Source of the DNA: Chloroflexota bacterium
GTDB taxonomy: Bacteria; Chloroflexota; Dormibacteria; CF-121
NCBI GenBank assembly: GCA_005889395.1
Contig: VBFX01000038.1
Location: 1 to 7,953 of the forward strand
Reading direction: 5' to 3'
Length of the DNA: 7,953 bases
Part shown: one piece after another, positions 1 to 7,953 of the stretch
Layout of the letters: each line of letters starts with the position of its first letter
Numbering within the stretch: the stretch's first letter is position 1
Made by a program: the position numbers and the translations under genes
Notes under the pieces: generated by a model
What the model saw: only the letters and a program-made list of their open reading frames with translations
What the model was told of the DNA's origin: nothing
The model's database searches: none

Positions 1-1090
<1,090 letters not shown>

Positions 1091-1093
1091 TGC

Positions 1094-1500
1094 TCAGCTC
1101 CTCGCCGCGGCGGTGGCCGCCTCGGGCACAGCCGCTGACGTCCTCATCTGAGCGGCGGCGCTCTTGACCGCCTTGACGATATGCCGGGGGTGCAGAAGCC
1201 GCACTGCAGTCCATGCTCTTGCTTGAAGGCGGCCTGGATGGGATGCAGCGTGCCACCCGCGGCCAGGGCCTCAACCGTGGTCACCTGCTGACCATCGGCC
1301 TGGACGGCGAGCATGGTGCAGGACTTCACCGGCGTGCCCTCGACCAATACGGTGCAGGCGCCGCAGTGCGTGGTGTCGCACCCGATGTGAGTGCCGGTCA
1401 GTCGGAGCGTCTCCCGAAGGAAATGCACGAGCAAGAGCCGCGGTTCGACCTCCGCGGTTTTCTTGTCGCCGTTGACGGTGACGGTGATCGGCTGGCCCAT
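1094..1500 (-). pseudogene. coxS: CO dehydrogenase small [2Fe-2S] subunit, disrupted by an out-of-frame internal deletion
   Basis: CoxS carries two [2Fe-2S] clusters that pass electrons from the Mo site to FAD. The first frame gives a normal start and the plant-type ferredoxin cysteines C41, C46, C49 and C61, then the first half of the helical domain with CGFC (C100, C103) up to CTPG (103-106). After base 1181 that frame gives an unrelated tail and a stop at 1144. The true C-terminus is in another frame: IVKAVKSAAAQ starts at 1180 and runs 28 codons to a TGA at 1094-1096. The family stretch between CTPG and IVKAV, about 36 residues including the CRCTGY cysteines, is missing. This implies a loss of about 106 nt. 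Without CRC the proximal cluster cannot form. Start choice: GGAGG (1510-1514) is 9 nt from the ATG at 1500 but only 3 nt from the ATG at 1506, so 1500 is preferred. The lesion could be real decay or an assembly fault. Confidence 0.88.
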
Positions 1501-1502
1501 GC

Positions 1503-2283
<781 letters not shown>

Positions 2284-2291
2284 GAGCATCC

Positions 2292-2297
2292 CCTCCT
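2292..2297 (-). promoter_or_regulatory. Ribosome binding site AGGAGG of the second coxM
   Basis: A perfect AGGAGG lies 8 nt before the ATG at 2283 and 2 nt before the ATG at 2289. The spacing selects 2283 as the translation start, and this start also gives residue-for-residue register with coxM-1 up to Q100. Confidence 0.8.
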
Positions 2298-2330
2298 TGT
2301 GGCACGCGCAACCGGATGACCGAGCCTTTT

Positions 2331-2345
2331 CACCCTATTCGGGTG
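2331..2345. repeat. Small inverted repeat CACCC-N5-GGGTG over the -10 region
   Basis: CACCC (2331-2335) and GGGTG (2341-2345) form a perfect 5-bp inverted repeat with a TATTC centre. It covers the whole -10 element of the promoter candidate and part of its spacer, a place where a repressor could block polymerase. The arms are short, so chance is possible in GC-rich DNA. No regulator is encoded in the window. Confidence 0.4.
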
Positions 2346-2360
2346 CCTCGTTATTGTCAA
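2332..2360 (-). promoter_or_regulatory. Candidate sigma70-type promoter for the coxM-coxS-coxL (form I) set
   Basis: Read on the minus strand, the 89-nt gap between the molybdopterin-binding gene and coxM-2 holds a perfect -35 box TTGACA (2360-2355), a 17-nt spacer and the -10-like box TAGGGT (2337-2332). The -10 keeps the key T, A and final T. The area is visibly richer in A/T than its surroundings. A transcript would start near 2325 and leave a leader of about 40 nt before the coxM start. This would let the M-S-L genes be transcribed apart from the upstream maturation genes. It is a consensus match only. Confidence 0.6.
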
Positions 2361-2378
2361 TGCCTAACGTCGTTTGCG

Positions 2379-3325
2379 CTATTGATCGATCGTGTCGAAA
2401 GCGCCGTACGCGGGAAAACGGAAGGCCATGTCTTTCGAGAGCAACCCGCCGTGGCCCAGGCGATTGAAATCGTCCGCCGTGACGCGCGCGCCGGTGAAGA
2501 GTCGCGGCAGGATCAGGTCGAGCACCGTTGCCCGGGAGAACATCCCGCATGCCGCGACGCCGAAGATCGGCGTGTCCCGGAGGTAGGCGAGCCAAACCGC
2601 GCTACCGGGGTGGGCCGGGGCGCCCTGTTTTTCCGTCCGGGCGCCCAGTCGCTCGAGCGCCACCAGCGTCGGGTCGAGCGGGTCGGTGGCGTTCGCGCCG
2701 GCGCCGAGCCGAACCAGGCAACCTTCATCTCGATCGACGCCTGGAACTTCTCGCGCTGCGCCGGGTCCAGCCGCTCGCGCACGAGAACTCCTACCCGCAT
2801 CGGCCGGAAGGCCAGCACCCGGATCACGCCGTCCGCCTCTGTCGCGACGCGCTCTGCCTCGCGCAGGCGGGCTTCGGGAACCACGAAGGGCGTGACCTTG
2901 ACCCCCGCGATAGTCTTGCCCTTCGAGACCAGCTGGCCGTCGAAGAGGGTAAAAATCGAGATGTCCTGGATGCTGTTGAGCGCCTGCAGACCCTGGATCT
3001 CGACCTTGAAGATGCCGTTCACCTCCGCACTCAGCCGCACCTGGCTCTCAACCGGGCCGTGCACGATCACACCGGGCCCGGCGACCACCTTTGCCAGGCG
3101 GCGAGCGGCGTCATCCTCGTGAACATCGCCCTGCTCCATGCGCACCACGTGGAGCTCCTCGACATGGGCGTCCGCAACCACCGGCCAGTCCGCCCTCGTG
3201 AGGATGCGGCCTTTGAGCAACAGGACCCGATGGTGGTTGTCGGGCGCCAGCAGCGTTTGGGCCAGCACGGCGCCCGCGATCCCCTCGGCGCTCAAGCGCG
3301 AGCCCCGCAGGGACTCGGCCTTCAC
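2379..3325 (-). pseudogene. Molybdopterin-binding protein of MoeA/MogA-like family, disrupted by an out-of-frame internal loss
   Basis: Cox and related Mo-hydroxylase clusters often carry a protein with an N-terminal MoeA-like part and a C-terminal MogA/MoaB-fold domain that binds molybdopterin. Here a GTG start at 3325 overlaps the upstream stop (GTGA). The first frame has KGRILTRADW (38-47), LEPGDV-like MEQGDVHEDDAA (63-74) and the first strand and helix of the MogA fold (MRVGVLVRERLDP, 176-188). It breaks near AWFGSA (203-208). From about 2699 another frame continues as GANATDPLDPTLVALERLGA (20 residues), then PAHPG, GMFSRATVLDLILPRL and LGHGGLL to a TAG at 2379. The second strand, second helix and third strand expected before the GANATDP loop are absent, so I infer about 30-40 codons lost plus a frame change. 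Exact function is unproven; a role in Mo-cofactor supply for CODH is likely. Confidence 0.82.
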
Positions 3326-4311
3326 GCCGCGGCAGCGGGGCCGGGCATCGGGCCTCCCTGCTTGCCATGACGGACCGCGACCATCTGCGCCAGGATCGCG
3401 AGCGCCGTCTCTTCCGCGGTCTGCGCCCCGAGGTCGAGGCCGATCGGCGCGTGGACGCGGTCGATCTCGCTCGGGTTGACGCCGGCCTTGACCAGTCTCG
3501 CCACCCGGTCGCGATGCGTTTTCTTGCTGCCGATGGCGCCGATATAGCGCGGCTGCCCGCGCAGGGCGGCGATGATCGTCGGATCGTCGAACTTGGGATC
3601 GTGCGTCAGGATCACCACATAGCTCGAGCCGTCCATCGGGAGGTCCTTCAGGACCTCATCAGGCCAGGCGTGGATGACACGACGCGCCTCCGGAAAGCGC
3701 TCCCGGTCCGCGAACTTCGACCGGGCATCGACCACCGTCACCCGGAACCCGATCGCGCTCGCCATGCGAGCTAGCGGGATGGCGACGTGCGAGCCGCCAA
3801 AGATGAGGAGCTCCGGCGGTCGCGGGAACGGTTCCAGAAAAACGCCGTCCTGGCGGACCGGGTTCTCCCGGTTGAGAAGGTCGGGAACCGTCGGATCGGC
3901 CGGCGTCAGGAGCTGGCGCGCACCGGGGCGCTCACCGACGTCTGTCTTCAGGACCACCGGATGCTCGGCCGCCAGCGCGTCCATGAGATCGCGATGCACC
4001 TGGCCGAGTGGCTCGACCAGCACATCGATTTCGCCGCCGCAGCTGAGGCCCACTGTCCAGGCGAGGTCGTCGCTGACCCCGTAATGGAACAGGCTGGCCG
4101 GTTTTCCGTGAAGGATCGCCTGGGCCTGCTCGAAGACCTCGCCCTCGAGACATCCGCCGCTGACCGAACCCGCGATCTTTCCCGACTGGCTGATGGCCAT
4201 GCGTGATCCCGCCGGCCGCGGGGCACTCCCCCAGGTGCTGATCACCGTCGCAACCGCCACCGGGTCGCCTTGCTCGAGCCACACCTTGACGTCGGTCATG
4301 ACGTCGCGCAT
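3322..4311 (-). CDS. coxF: XdhC/CoxI/CoxF-family Mo-cofactor maturation protein
   Basis: XdhC-type proteins hold the molybdenum cofactor, support its sulfuration and deliver it to apo-enzymes of the xanthine oxidase family. At 329 residues this one is full length. The N-terminal XdhC/CoxI domain has WGSAPRPAGSRMA (27-39), GSVSGGCLE (48-56) and GLSCGGEIDVLVEP (88-101, with the Cys commonly linked to cofactor binding). The C-terminal Rossmann domain has IFGGSHVA (170-177), THDPKFDDP (237-245), YIGAIGSKKT (257-266) and PIGLDLGAQTAEETA (289-303). The start at 4311 gives the family-typical MRDV; GAGG sits only 1 nt upstream, and a second ATG at 4299 is possible. It begins 36 nt after coxE and overlaps the next gene by 4 nt. 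The family covers both CoxF and CoxI, so the symbol follows position after coxD-coxE and is less certain than the family. Confidence 0.9.
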   Translation of the reverse strand: MRDVMTDVKVWLEQGDPVAVATVISTWGSAPRPAGSRMAISQSGKIAGSVSGGCLEGEVFEQAQAILHGKPASLFHYGVSDDLAWTVGLSCGGEIDVLVEPLGQVHRDLMDALAAEHPVVLKTDVGERPGARQLLTPADPTVPDLLNRENPVRQDGVFLEPFPRPPELLIFGGSHVAIPLARMASAIGFRVTVVDARSKFADRERFPEARRVIHAWPDEVLKDLPMDGSSYVVILTHDPKFDDPTIIAALRGQPRYIGAIGSKKTHRDRVARLVKAGVNPSEIDRVHAPIGLDLGAQTAEETALAILAQMVAVRHGKQGGPMPGPAAAA

Positions 4312-4347
4312 GCCTCAAAGTGTAGTCAGGCGTGTTCGTGACCGTCG

Positions 4348-5526
4348 TCAGGCCGATGCGGTCAGGAGCGTCTGGCGTCGGACAGGACGCCGGCTCGCCG
4401 TCTCGAGAAGGAGAATCCCCAGCGCCTCGAGGTTCGCGAGATTGTGCGCCGGCAGGAAGTCGTCGACGAAGGGGAGCGCCGCCTGTAGCCCCAGGGTCAG
4501 TGGCTCGTAGCCGGGGGCGCCCATCAGGGGGTTCATCCAGATCAGACGGTGGCAGGATCGCTGCAGCCGAGCGATGGCCCGCCGCATCTGCGCCGCATCG
4601 CCGCGGTCCCAGCCGTCGCTGATGATGGCGACGGTCGCCCCATGGCTCAGCACGCGGCGGGCGTAGCGCCGGTTGAAAGTCTCGATCGCCTCGCCGATGC
4701 GGGTTCCGCCCGACCAATCGTCGACCGACGCCATCACCCGACTGAGCGCGCCGTCGACATCATGGCTGCGCAGCACCCGGGTAATGCGGGTCAGGCGCGT
4801 GGCGAACACGAACGCCTCGACCCGCGTGCTGGCGTTCTTCAGCGCGTAGGTGAAGTTGAGCAGCAGGCGCGTGTAGCGCTCCATCGATCCACTGATGTCG
4901 CAGAGCAGAACCAGCGGTCGCGGCCGAAGCGTCGGGCTCTTCCAGCTGAAGACCAGCAGCTCACCGCCAAATCGCAGGCTCCGTCTCAGCAGGCGGCGCA
5001 TGTCGAGCTGGTGGTGGCCACCCGCCCGTGCGCGCCGCGATCGCGCCAGCCCCGCCGGCAGCCGCATCAGCCGGATCAACCGTCGCACCTCGGCCATCTC
5101 GGCCTCGGTCAGCGTGTCGAAGTCTCTCTCGCGGAGTACCTCCGCCTGCGAGTAGCTCGCCACCTCCTGCTCCTCGGCGCCCTCGGCGGCGCCGTCGTCG
5201 TCGAGCACCTTCAACTGCTGGCCCGTGATCGTGAGCGTGACTCCTCGCTCGGATGCCGTCGTCGCGGAGGAGGACACCTCCGCATCCGACGCGTTGCCTC
5301 GCAGAAAGGCGGCGAGCGCGCGATCGAGGATGGCCAGCTCGTTCCGCCGGCGGGCGAAGTGAACGTGAACAGCCGTCCGCAGATCGTCGGCACGGCGTAG
5401 GTCGATCACCGTTAGTGCGGTCAGGAACGGCAGCATGCGCGCCGGCCCGGCGTCGAAACCCAGTCCGCGCAGGATTCGTCCGAAATGCAACCAGTTGCGA
5501 GTCAGGACCGCGCCCGGGTCAGGCAT
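4348..5526 (-). CDS. coxE: CoxE, VWA-domain (MIDAS) protein for CO dehydrogenase maturation
   Basis: CoxE works with the AAA+ ATPase CoxD in post-translational assembly of the Mo-Cu site of CODH. The 392-residue product has an N-terminal helical part, an acidic low-complexity stretch (108-122: DDDGAAEGAEEQEVA), a basic RRARAGGHHQLDMRRLLRRSLR segment split by H171-H172 (about 164-185), and a C-terminal von Willebrand A domain. The MIDAS metal site is complete: DISGS (210-214), T275 in SGGTRIGEA and D304 in IISDGWDRGD. No signal peptide is evident, so it should be cytoplasmic. Its ATG overlaps the coxD stop by 8 nt and has no clear ribosome site, which points to translational coupling with coxD. 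Length and motif order are normal for the family. Confidence 0.95.
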   Translation of the reverse strand: MPDPGAVLTRNWLHFGRILRGLGFDAGPARMLPFLTALTVIDLRRADDLRTAVHVHFARRRNELAILDRALAAFLRGNASDAEVSSSATTASERGVTLTITGQQLKVLDDDGAAEGAEEQEVASYSQAEVLRERDFDTLTEAEMAEVRRLIRLMRLPAGLARSRRARAGGHHQLDMRRLLRRSLRFGGELLVFSWKSPTLRPRPLVLLCDISGSMERYTRLLLNFTYALKNASTRVEAFVFATRLTRITRVLRSHDVDGALSRVMASVDDWSGGTRIGEAIETFNRRYARRVLSHGATVAIISDGWDRGDAAQMRRAIARLQRSCHRLIWMNPLMGAPGYEPLTLGLQAALPFVDDFLPAHNLANLEALGILLLETASRRPVRRQTLLTASA

Positions 5527-6418
5527 TGACGGCTCGCGCGAGGAGCTCCCGAGAGCCCGCGCCGCGCAGCCGTTCGAGATCCTCCTGGTACTTGACGACC
5601 GCGCCGAGCGTCGCCTGCACGGCGGCTTCGCTGAGCTCGCTCTCGCCGAGCGCGATCAGTGAGCGGGTCCAGTCGAGCGTCTCGGCGATCCCGGGTAACT
5701 TATAGAGGTCGAGGCGGCGAACCCCTCCGATGAACTCGCTGACCTGGCGTGCCAGCTTGGCCGGCACGTCCGGCAGCCGAGCCGTGATGATCTCGTACTC
5801 CCGCTCCACCGAGGGGTAGTCGATCCAGAAATAGAGACAGCGGCGCTTGAGCGCGTCGTGGATCTCGCGGGTTCGGTTCGAGGTGATGATGACCGCCGGC
5901 GGCCTCTTGGCCTTGATGGTGCCGATCTCGGGGATCGAGATCTGGAAGTCCGAGAGCAGCTCGAGCAAGAAGGCCTCGAACTCGTCATCGGCGCGGTCGA
6001 TTTCGTCGATCAGCAGGACCGGTGGCCTGGCCCCGTCGCTCTCGATCGCCTGCAGTAGCGGACGCTTGACCAGGAACTGGTGGCTGTAGATCTCGCGTTC
6101 GGTTTCGTCCCGCTTGGCACCGGCCGATTCGAGCAAGCGGATGTGGATCATCTGTTTGGCATAGGCCCATTCGTAGACGGCGTTGTTCACGTCAATCCCC
6201 TCGTAGCACTGCAGCCGGATCAAGGTGGTGTCCAGGATCTCGGCGAGGACCTTGCCGACTTCCGTCTTGCCGACCCCGGCCTCACCTTCGAGCAACAGCG
6301 GCTTGTCGAGTGTGAGGGCCAGGAAGATGGTTGTCGCCAGGCTGCGATCGGCAACGTAGCGGTGCGCCTTCAGGGCACGCTCGACGTCCTCGATCGAGGC
6401 GAAGGGAAGGTCCTGCAT
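5519..6418 (-). CDS. coxD: CoxD, MoxR-type AAA+ ATPase for CO dehydrogenase active-site assembly
   Basis: In Oligotropha, CoxD is an AAA+ chaperone-like ATPase needed to convert the immature Mo centre into the functional Cu-S-Mo cluster, so that mutants assemble inactive CODH. This product of 299 residues shows Walker A GEAGVGKT (45-52), YEGIDVNNAVYEW (72-84), Walker B VLLIDEID (134-141), sensor 1 TSNRTRE (179-185, with N181), the arginine region LKRRCLYFWIDYPS (190-203) and the MoxR lid C-terminus. The start at 6418 gives the expected spacing to SIEDVERAL. It follows coxM-1 by 51 nt and has no purine-rich ribosome site. Instead a TACAAT box and a hairpin lie directly upstream, unlike the overlapping junctions elsewhere. 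It overlaps coxE by 8 nt, fitting a CoxD-CoxE pair made together. Confidence 0.95.
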   Translation of the reverse strand: MQDLPFASIEDVERALKAHRYVADRSLATTIFLALTLDKPLLLEGEAGVGKTEVGKVLAEILDTTLIRLQCYEGIDVNNAVYEWAYAKQMIHIRLLESAGAKRDETEREIYSHQFLVKRPLLQAIESDGARPPVLLIDEIDRADDEFEAFLLELLSDFQISIPEIGTIKAKRPPAVIITSNRTREIHDALKRRCLYFWIDYPSVEREYEIITARLPDVPAKLARQVSEFIGGVRRLDLYKLPGIAETLDWTRSLIALGESELSEAAVQATLGAVVKYQEDLERLRGAGSRELLARAVNA

Positions 6419-6424
6419 GAGCGA

Positions 6425-6430
6425 ATTGTA
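6425..6430 (-). promoter_or_regulatory. TACAAT box placed as the -10 element of a possible leaderless coxD promoter
   Basis: On the minus strand TACAAT (one mismatch to TATAAT) ends 6 nt before the A of the coxD ATG at 6418. A transcript from it would start at or next to that A, giving a leaderless message, and coxD has no Shine-Dalgarno sequence. The -35 zone falls inside the GC-rich hairpin and does not resemble TTGACA, so the case is only suggestive. Confidence 0.35.
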
Positions 6431-6463
6431 GGGAGAGCAGCAGCGCGGTGCCGCCGCTCTCCC
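6431..6463. promoter_or_regulatory. Strong hairpin in the coxM-coxD gap
   Basis: GGGAGAGC (6431-6438) and GCTCTCCC (6456-6463) are perfect 8-nt inverted arms around a GC-rich 17-nt centre that can pair further (GCG with CGC). In the coxM-coxD transcript this stem would end 12 nt before the coxD start. No U-run follows on either strand, so an intrinsic terminator is unlikely. An RNA-processing or stability element, or modulation of coxD translation, fits better. Confidence 0.6.
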
Positions 6464-6469
6464 AGTTTC

Positions 6470-7330
6470 TCAGTGGTGCGCGGTGATCTGTTCCAGCGCC
6501 CGTCGCGTCAGCACCTGAGCCAGGTGGCGGCGGTAATCCGGCGAACCGTTCAGGTCTTGCTGCGGGTCGGTTCCGTCGACAGCCCGCTCCGCGGCGGCAC
6601 GCAGCTCATCGTCATGGCCGGCCTTGCCGCGCAGCGCCTGCTCCACGCCGTTGGCTCGGATCGGGCGGCTGCCCATCCCGGTGAGACCGACCGCGACCTG
6701 GGTGACCTCGTGGCCGGTCACTCGCACCTGCGCGGCGACCGCTACGATCGCCCAGTCCTGGGACCGCCGGCTGAACTTCAGATAGGTGCCCCGGCTACCC
6801 GGGGGTGGCGTCGGGATGCGGATTTCTCGCAGGATCTCGTTGGGTTCGAGCGACGATGTGAAAGTGTCGACAAAGAAATCCCTCGCCGCGATCGACCGCT
6901 CCCCGCGCGGCCCTACCGCCGTGAATTCGGCATCGAGGGCGAGCAGGCAGGCCGGGAAGTCGCCGAATGGGTCGGCGTGCGCCGCCGCGCCACCGATCGT
7001 TCCCCGGTTGCGAACCTGCGGGTCGCCGATCTGAGAGGCCGCGCTGGTGAGCAGCGGCAGCTTGTTCTTCAGCAGCTCGGAGAACTCGATGTCGTGATGG
7101 GTCGCCAGGGCGCCGATCGCGATATGGCCGTCTTCCTCACGAATGTAGCTGAGGTCCCCGATCCGGCCGATGTCGACCAGGAACGATGGTGTCGAAAGCC
7201 GAAGCTTCATCAACGGGATCAGACTATGGCCGCCGGCGAGAACCTTTGCTTCGCCGCCGTGCTTGACGAGCTCCGCAGTCGCCTCTGGAAGGGTCTTCGG
7301 CACGATGTAATCGAAAGCTGCTGGGATCAT
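6470..7330 (-). CDS. coxM: CO dehydrogenase-type FAD-binding medium subunit (first copy, intact)
   Basis: This is the flavin subunit that takes electrons from the [2Fe-2S] subunit. The product has 286 residues, the normal length. Both FAD motifs sit at the same positions as in the Oligotropha protein: AGGHS (32-36) and TIGG (111-114), followed by AHADPFGDFP (117-126). The C-terminal CO_deh_flav_C-type domain has YLKFSRRSQDWAIVAVAA (183-200). The ATG at 7330 overlaps the coxL-1 stop as ATGA. GAGGA lies 7 nt upstream within a purine-rich run, which rules for this start over a GTG at 7369 that would add 13 residues unlike the family. Its place after coxL rather than before coxS marks it as part of an S-L-M (form II-like) set. 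It serves here as the yardstick for the deletion in coxM-2. Substrate is uncertain: form II enzymes are not all proven CO oxidisers. Confidence 0.95.
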   Translation of the reverse strand: MIPAAFDYIVPKTLPEATAELVKHGGEAKVLAGGHSLIPLMKLRLSTPSFLVDIGRIGDLSYIREEDGHIAIGALATHHDIEFSELLKNKLPLLTSAASQIGDPQVRNRGTIGGAAAHADPFGDFPACLLALDAEFTAVGPRGERSIAARDFFVDTFTSSLEPNEILREIRIPTPPPGSRGTYLKFSRRSQDWAIVAVAAQVRVTGHEVTQVAVGLTGMGSRPIRANGVEQALRGKAGHDDELRAAAERAVDGTDPQQDLNGSPDYRRHLAQVLTRRALEQITAHH

Positions 7331-7953
7331 CGGTCCTTCCTCCCTCCGTTCTTGCGCATCAGCTGCCACAGTTTCTGTGGGGTGGCCGGCATGTCGACGT
7401 CCTTGACGCCGAAGGGTCTGAGCGCGTCAACAACGGCGTTGATCACGGCCGGGCTGGCGGCGATGGTGCCGGCCTCTCCGACCCCCTTGACGCCCATGGG
7501 ATTGCTGGGGCTTGGCGTCACCGTTTCCGCCATTTCGAAGGTGGGCAGGTCGGCCGCCGTGGGGATCATGTAGTCGACCAGGGTGCCCGTGCGCAGCTGA
7601 CCGTCCTCGCCGTAAACCACCTCCTCGTAGAGCGCCTGTCCGATGGCGTTGACGATACCGCCCTGGATCTGTCCGTTCACGATCATGGGATTGATCCGCC
7701 GCCCACAGTCATCGACGGCGACGTAGCGCGCGATTCGGGGCGCCCCGGTCTCCGCGTCAACCTCGACGACGCACACGTGGGCGCCAAATGGCCAGACAAA
7801 GTTCGGCGGGTCAAAGAAGGTGGTGGCTTCCAGGGTGGGCTCCATCCCGGCCGGGAGGTTGGTCCCCTGATAGGAGGCCATCGTCAGCTCCTGGATGGTC
7901 TTGGCCCGGGACGGCGCGCCCTTGACATAGGCCCGACCGCCTTCGTAGACCAC
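7327..7953 (-). CDS. coxL: Molybdenum hydroxylase large subunit, CoxL-like (probable form II), C-terminal 208 residues
   Basis: This is the 3' end of a large subunit whose N-terminus lies beyond base 7953; the GTG at the edge is an internal Val codon, not a start. Within the fragment (numbered from the edge), FFDPPNFVWPFGAHVCVVEVD (46-66, broken only by numbering) precedes DDCGRRINPM (81-90) and GQIQGGIVNAIGQALYEE (94-111). Then comes GVKGVGEAGTI (154-164), whose Glu160 matches the catalytic Glu763 of Oligotropha CoxL. Canonical form I enzymes, as I recall them, read GVGESATV here, so GEAGTI favours the form II or wider aldehyde/CO-type branch. The active-site loop that would separate CODH form I, form II or another hydroxylase is outside. 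It ends in a 4-nt ATGA overlap with coxM-1, so the two are co-translated. Confidence 0.9.
   Translation of the reverse strand: MVYEGGRAYVKGAPSRAKTIQELTMASYQGTNLPAGMEPTLEATTFFDPPNFVWPFGAHVCVVEVDAETGAPRIARYVAVDDCGRRINPMIVNGQIQGGIVNAIGQALYEEVVYGEDGQLRTGTLVDYMIPTAADLPTFEMAETVTPSPSNPMGVKGVGEAGTIAASPAVINAVVDALRPFGVKDVDMPATPQKLWQLMRKNGGRKDR

Noticed and set aside
2316..3370. Two plus-strand frames of 268 and 280 codons
   Set aside because: Both lie opposite the disrupted molybdopterin-binding gene, whose minus-strand frames show conserved family sequence. The plus-strand products do not.
4549..5400. A 283-codon plus-strand open frame
   Set aside because: It is antisense to coxE, with Arg/Gln/His-rich low-complexity translation and no motif. 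It is a GC-driven shadow.
6431..6463. Intrinsic terminator after coxM-1
   Set aside because: The stem is strong, but no T-run follows it on either strand, and functionally linked genes continue in the same direction.
6080..7573. A 497-codon open frame on the plus strand
   Set aside because: It lies opposite coxD, coxM-1 and coxL-1, all with clear motifs and family lengths. Its product has no recognisable domain. Long antisense frames are common in high-GC DNA.

Overview
The window is a high-GC stretch with every gene on the minus strand, so it reads from high to low coordinates. It holds parts of two aerobic carbon monoxide dehydrogenase (CODH, xanthine-oxidase superfamily) gene sets on either side of a block of maturation genes. 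Gene content, GC-rich codon use and stop/start overlaps suggest a soil or sediment bacterium that can oxidise CO or a related substrate. The sequence does not fix the phylum: Chloroflexota, Actinomycetota, Methylomirabilota/Rokubacteria and proteobacteria all carry such clusters.

Layout in transcription order. (1) 7953-6470: the 3' end of a first large-subunit gene (coxL-1, entering from outside the window) overlaps a complete FAD-subunit gene (coxM-1). This L-then-M order, and the C-terminal GVGEAGTI motif, resemble the 'form II' CoxL-like type (order S-L-M). (2) 6418-3322: coxD (MoxR-type AAA+ ATPase), coxE (VWA/MIDAS protein) and a full-length XdhC/CoxI/CoxF-family protein. These serve maturation of the Mo-Cu active site and sulfuration of the cofactor. 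(3) 3325-2379: a disrupted molybdopterin-binding, MoeA/MogA-like gene. (4) A spacer of 89 nt with a good sigma70-type promoter candidate (TTGACA, 17 nt, TAGGGT) overlapping a small inverted repeat. (5) 2283-1: a second structural set in M-S-L order, the order of canonical 'form I' CODH. Its coxL-2 is open and well conserved for 363 residues and stops at the window edge about six codons before the expected active-site Cys (AYxCSFR motif).

The most striking feature is damage. Three consecutive genes (the molybdopterin-binding gene, coxM-2 and coxS) each lack an internal piece of roughly 90-110 nt, and each loss changes the reading frame. The junctions lie near 2700, 1983 and 1181. The coxM-2 loss can be measured against its intact paralogue coxM-1 as 92 nt and removes the TIGG FAD-binding motif. 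The coxS loss removes the CRC cysteines of one [2Fe-2S] cluster. The flanking coding sequence is otherwise free of stops. This means either very recent decay of the form I set or a recurrent sequencing/assembly defect, and raw reads are needed to decide. A second point is the coxM-1/coxD gap, which holds a strong hairpin followed by a TACAAT box placed as in a leaderless promoter. I saw no RNA genes, mobile elements, CRISPR arrays or terminators.
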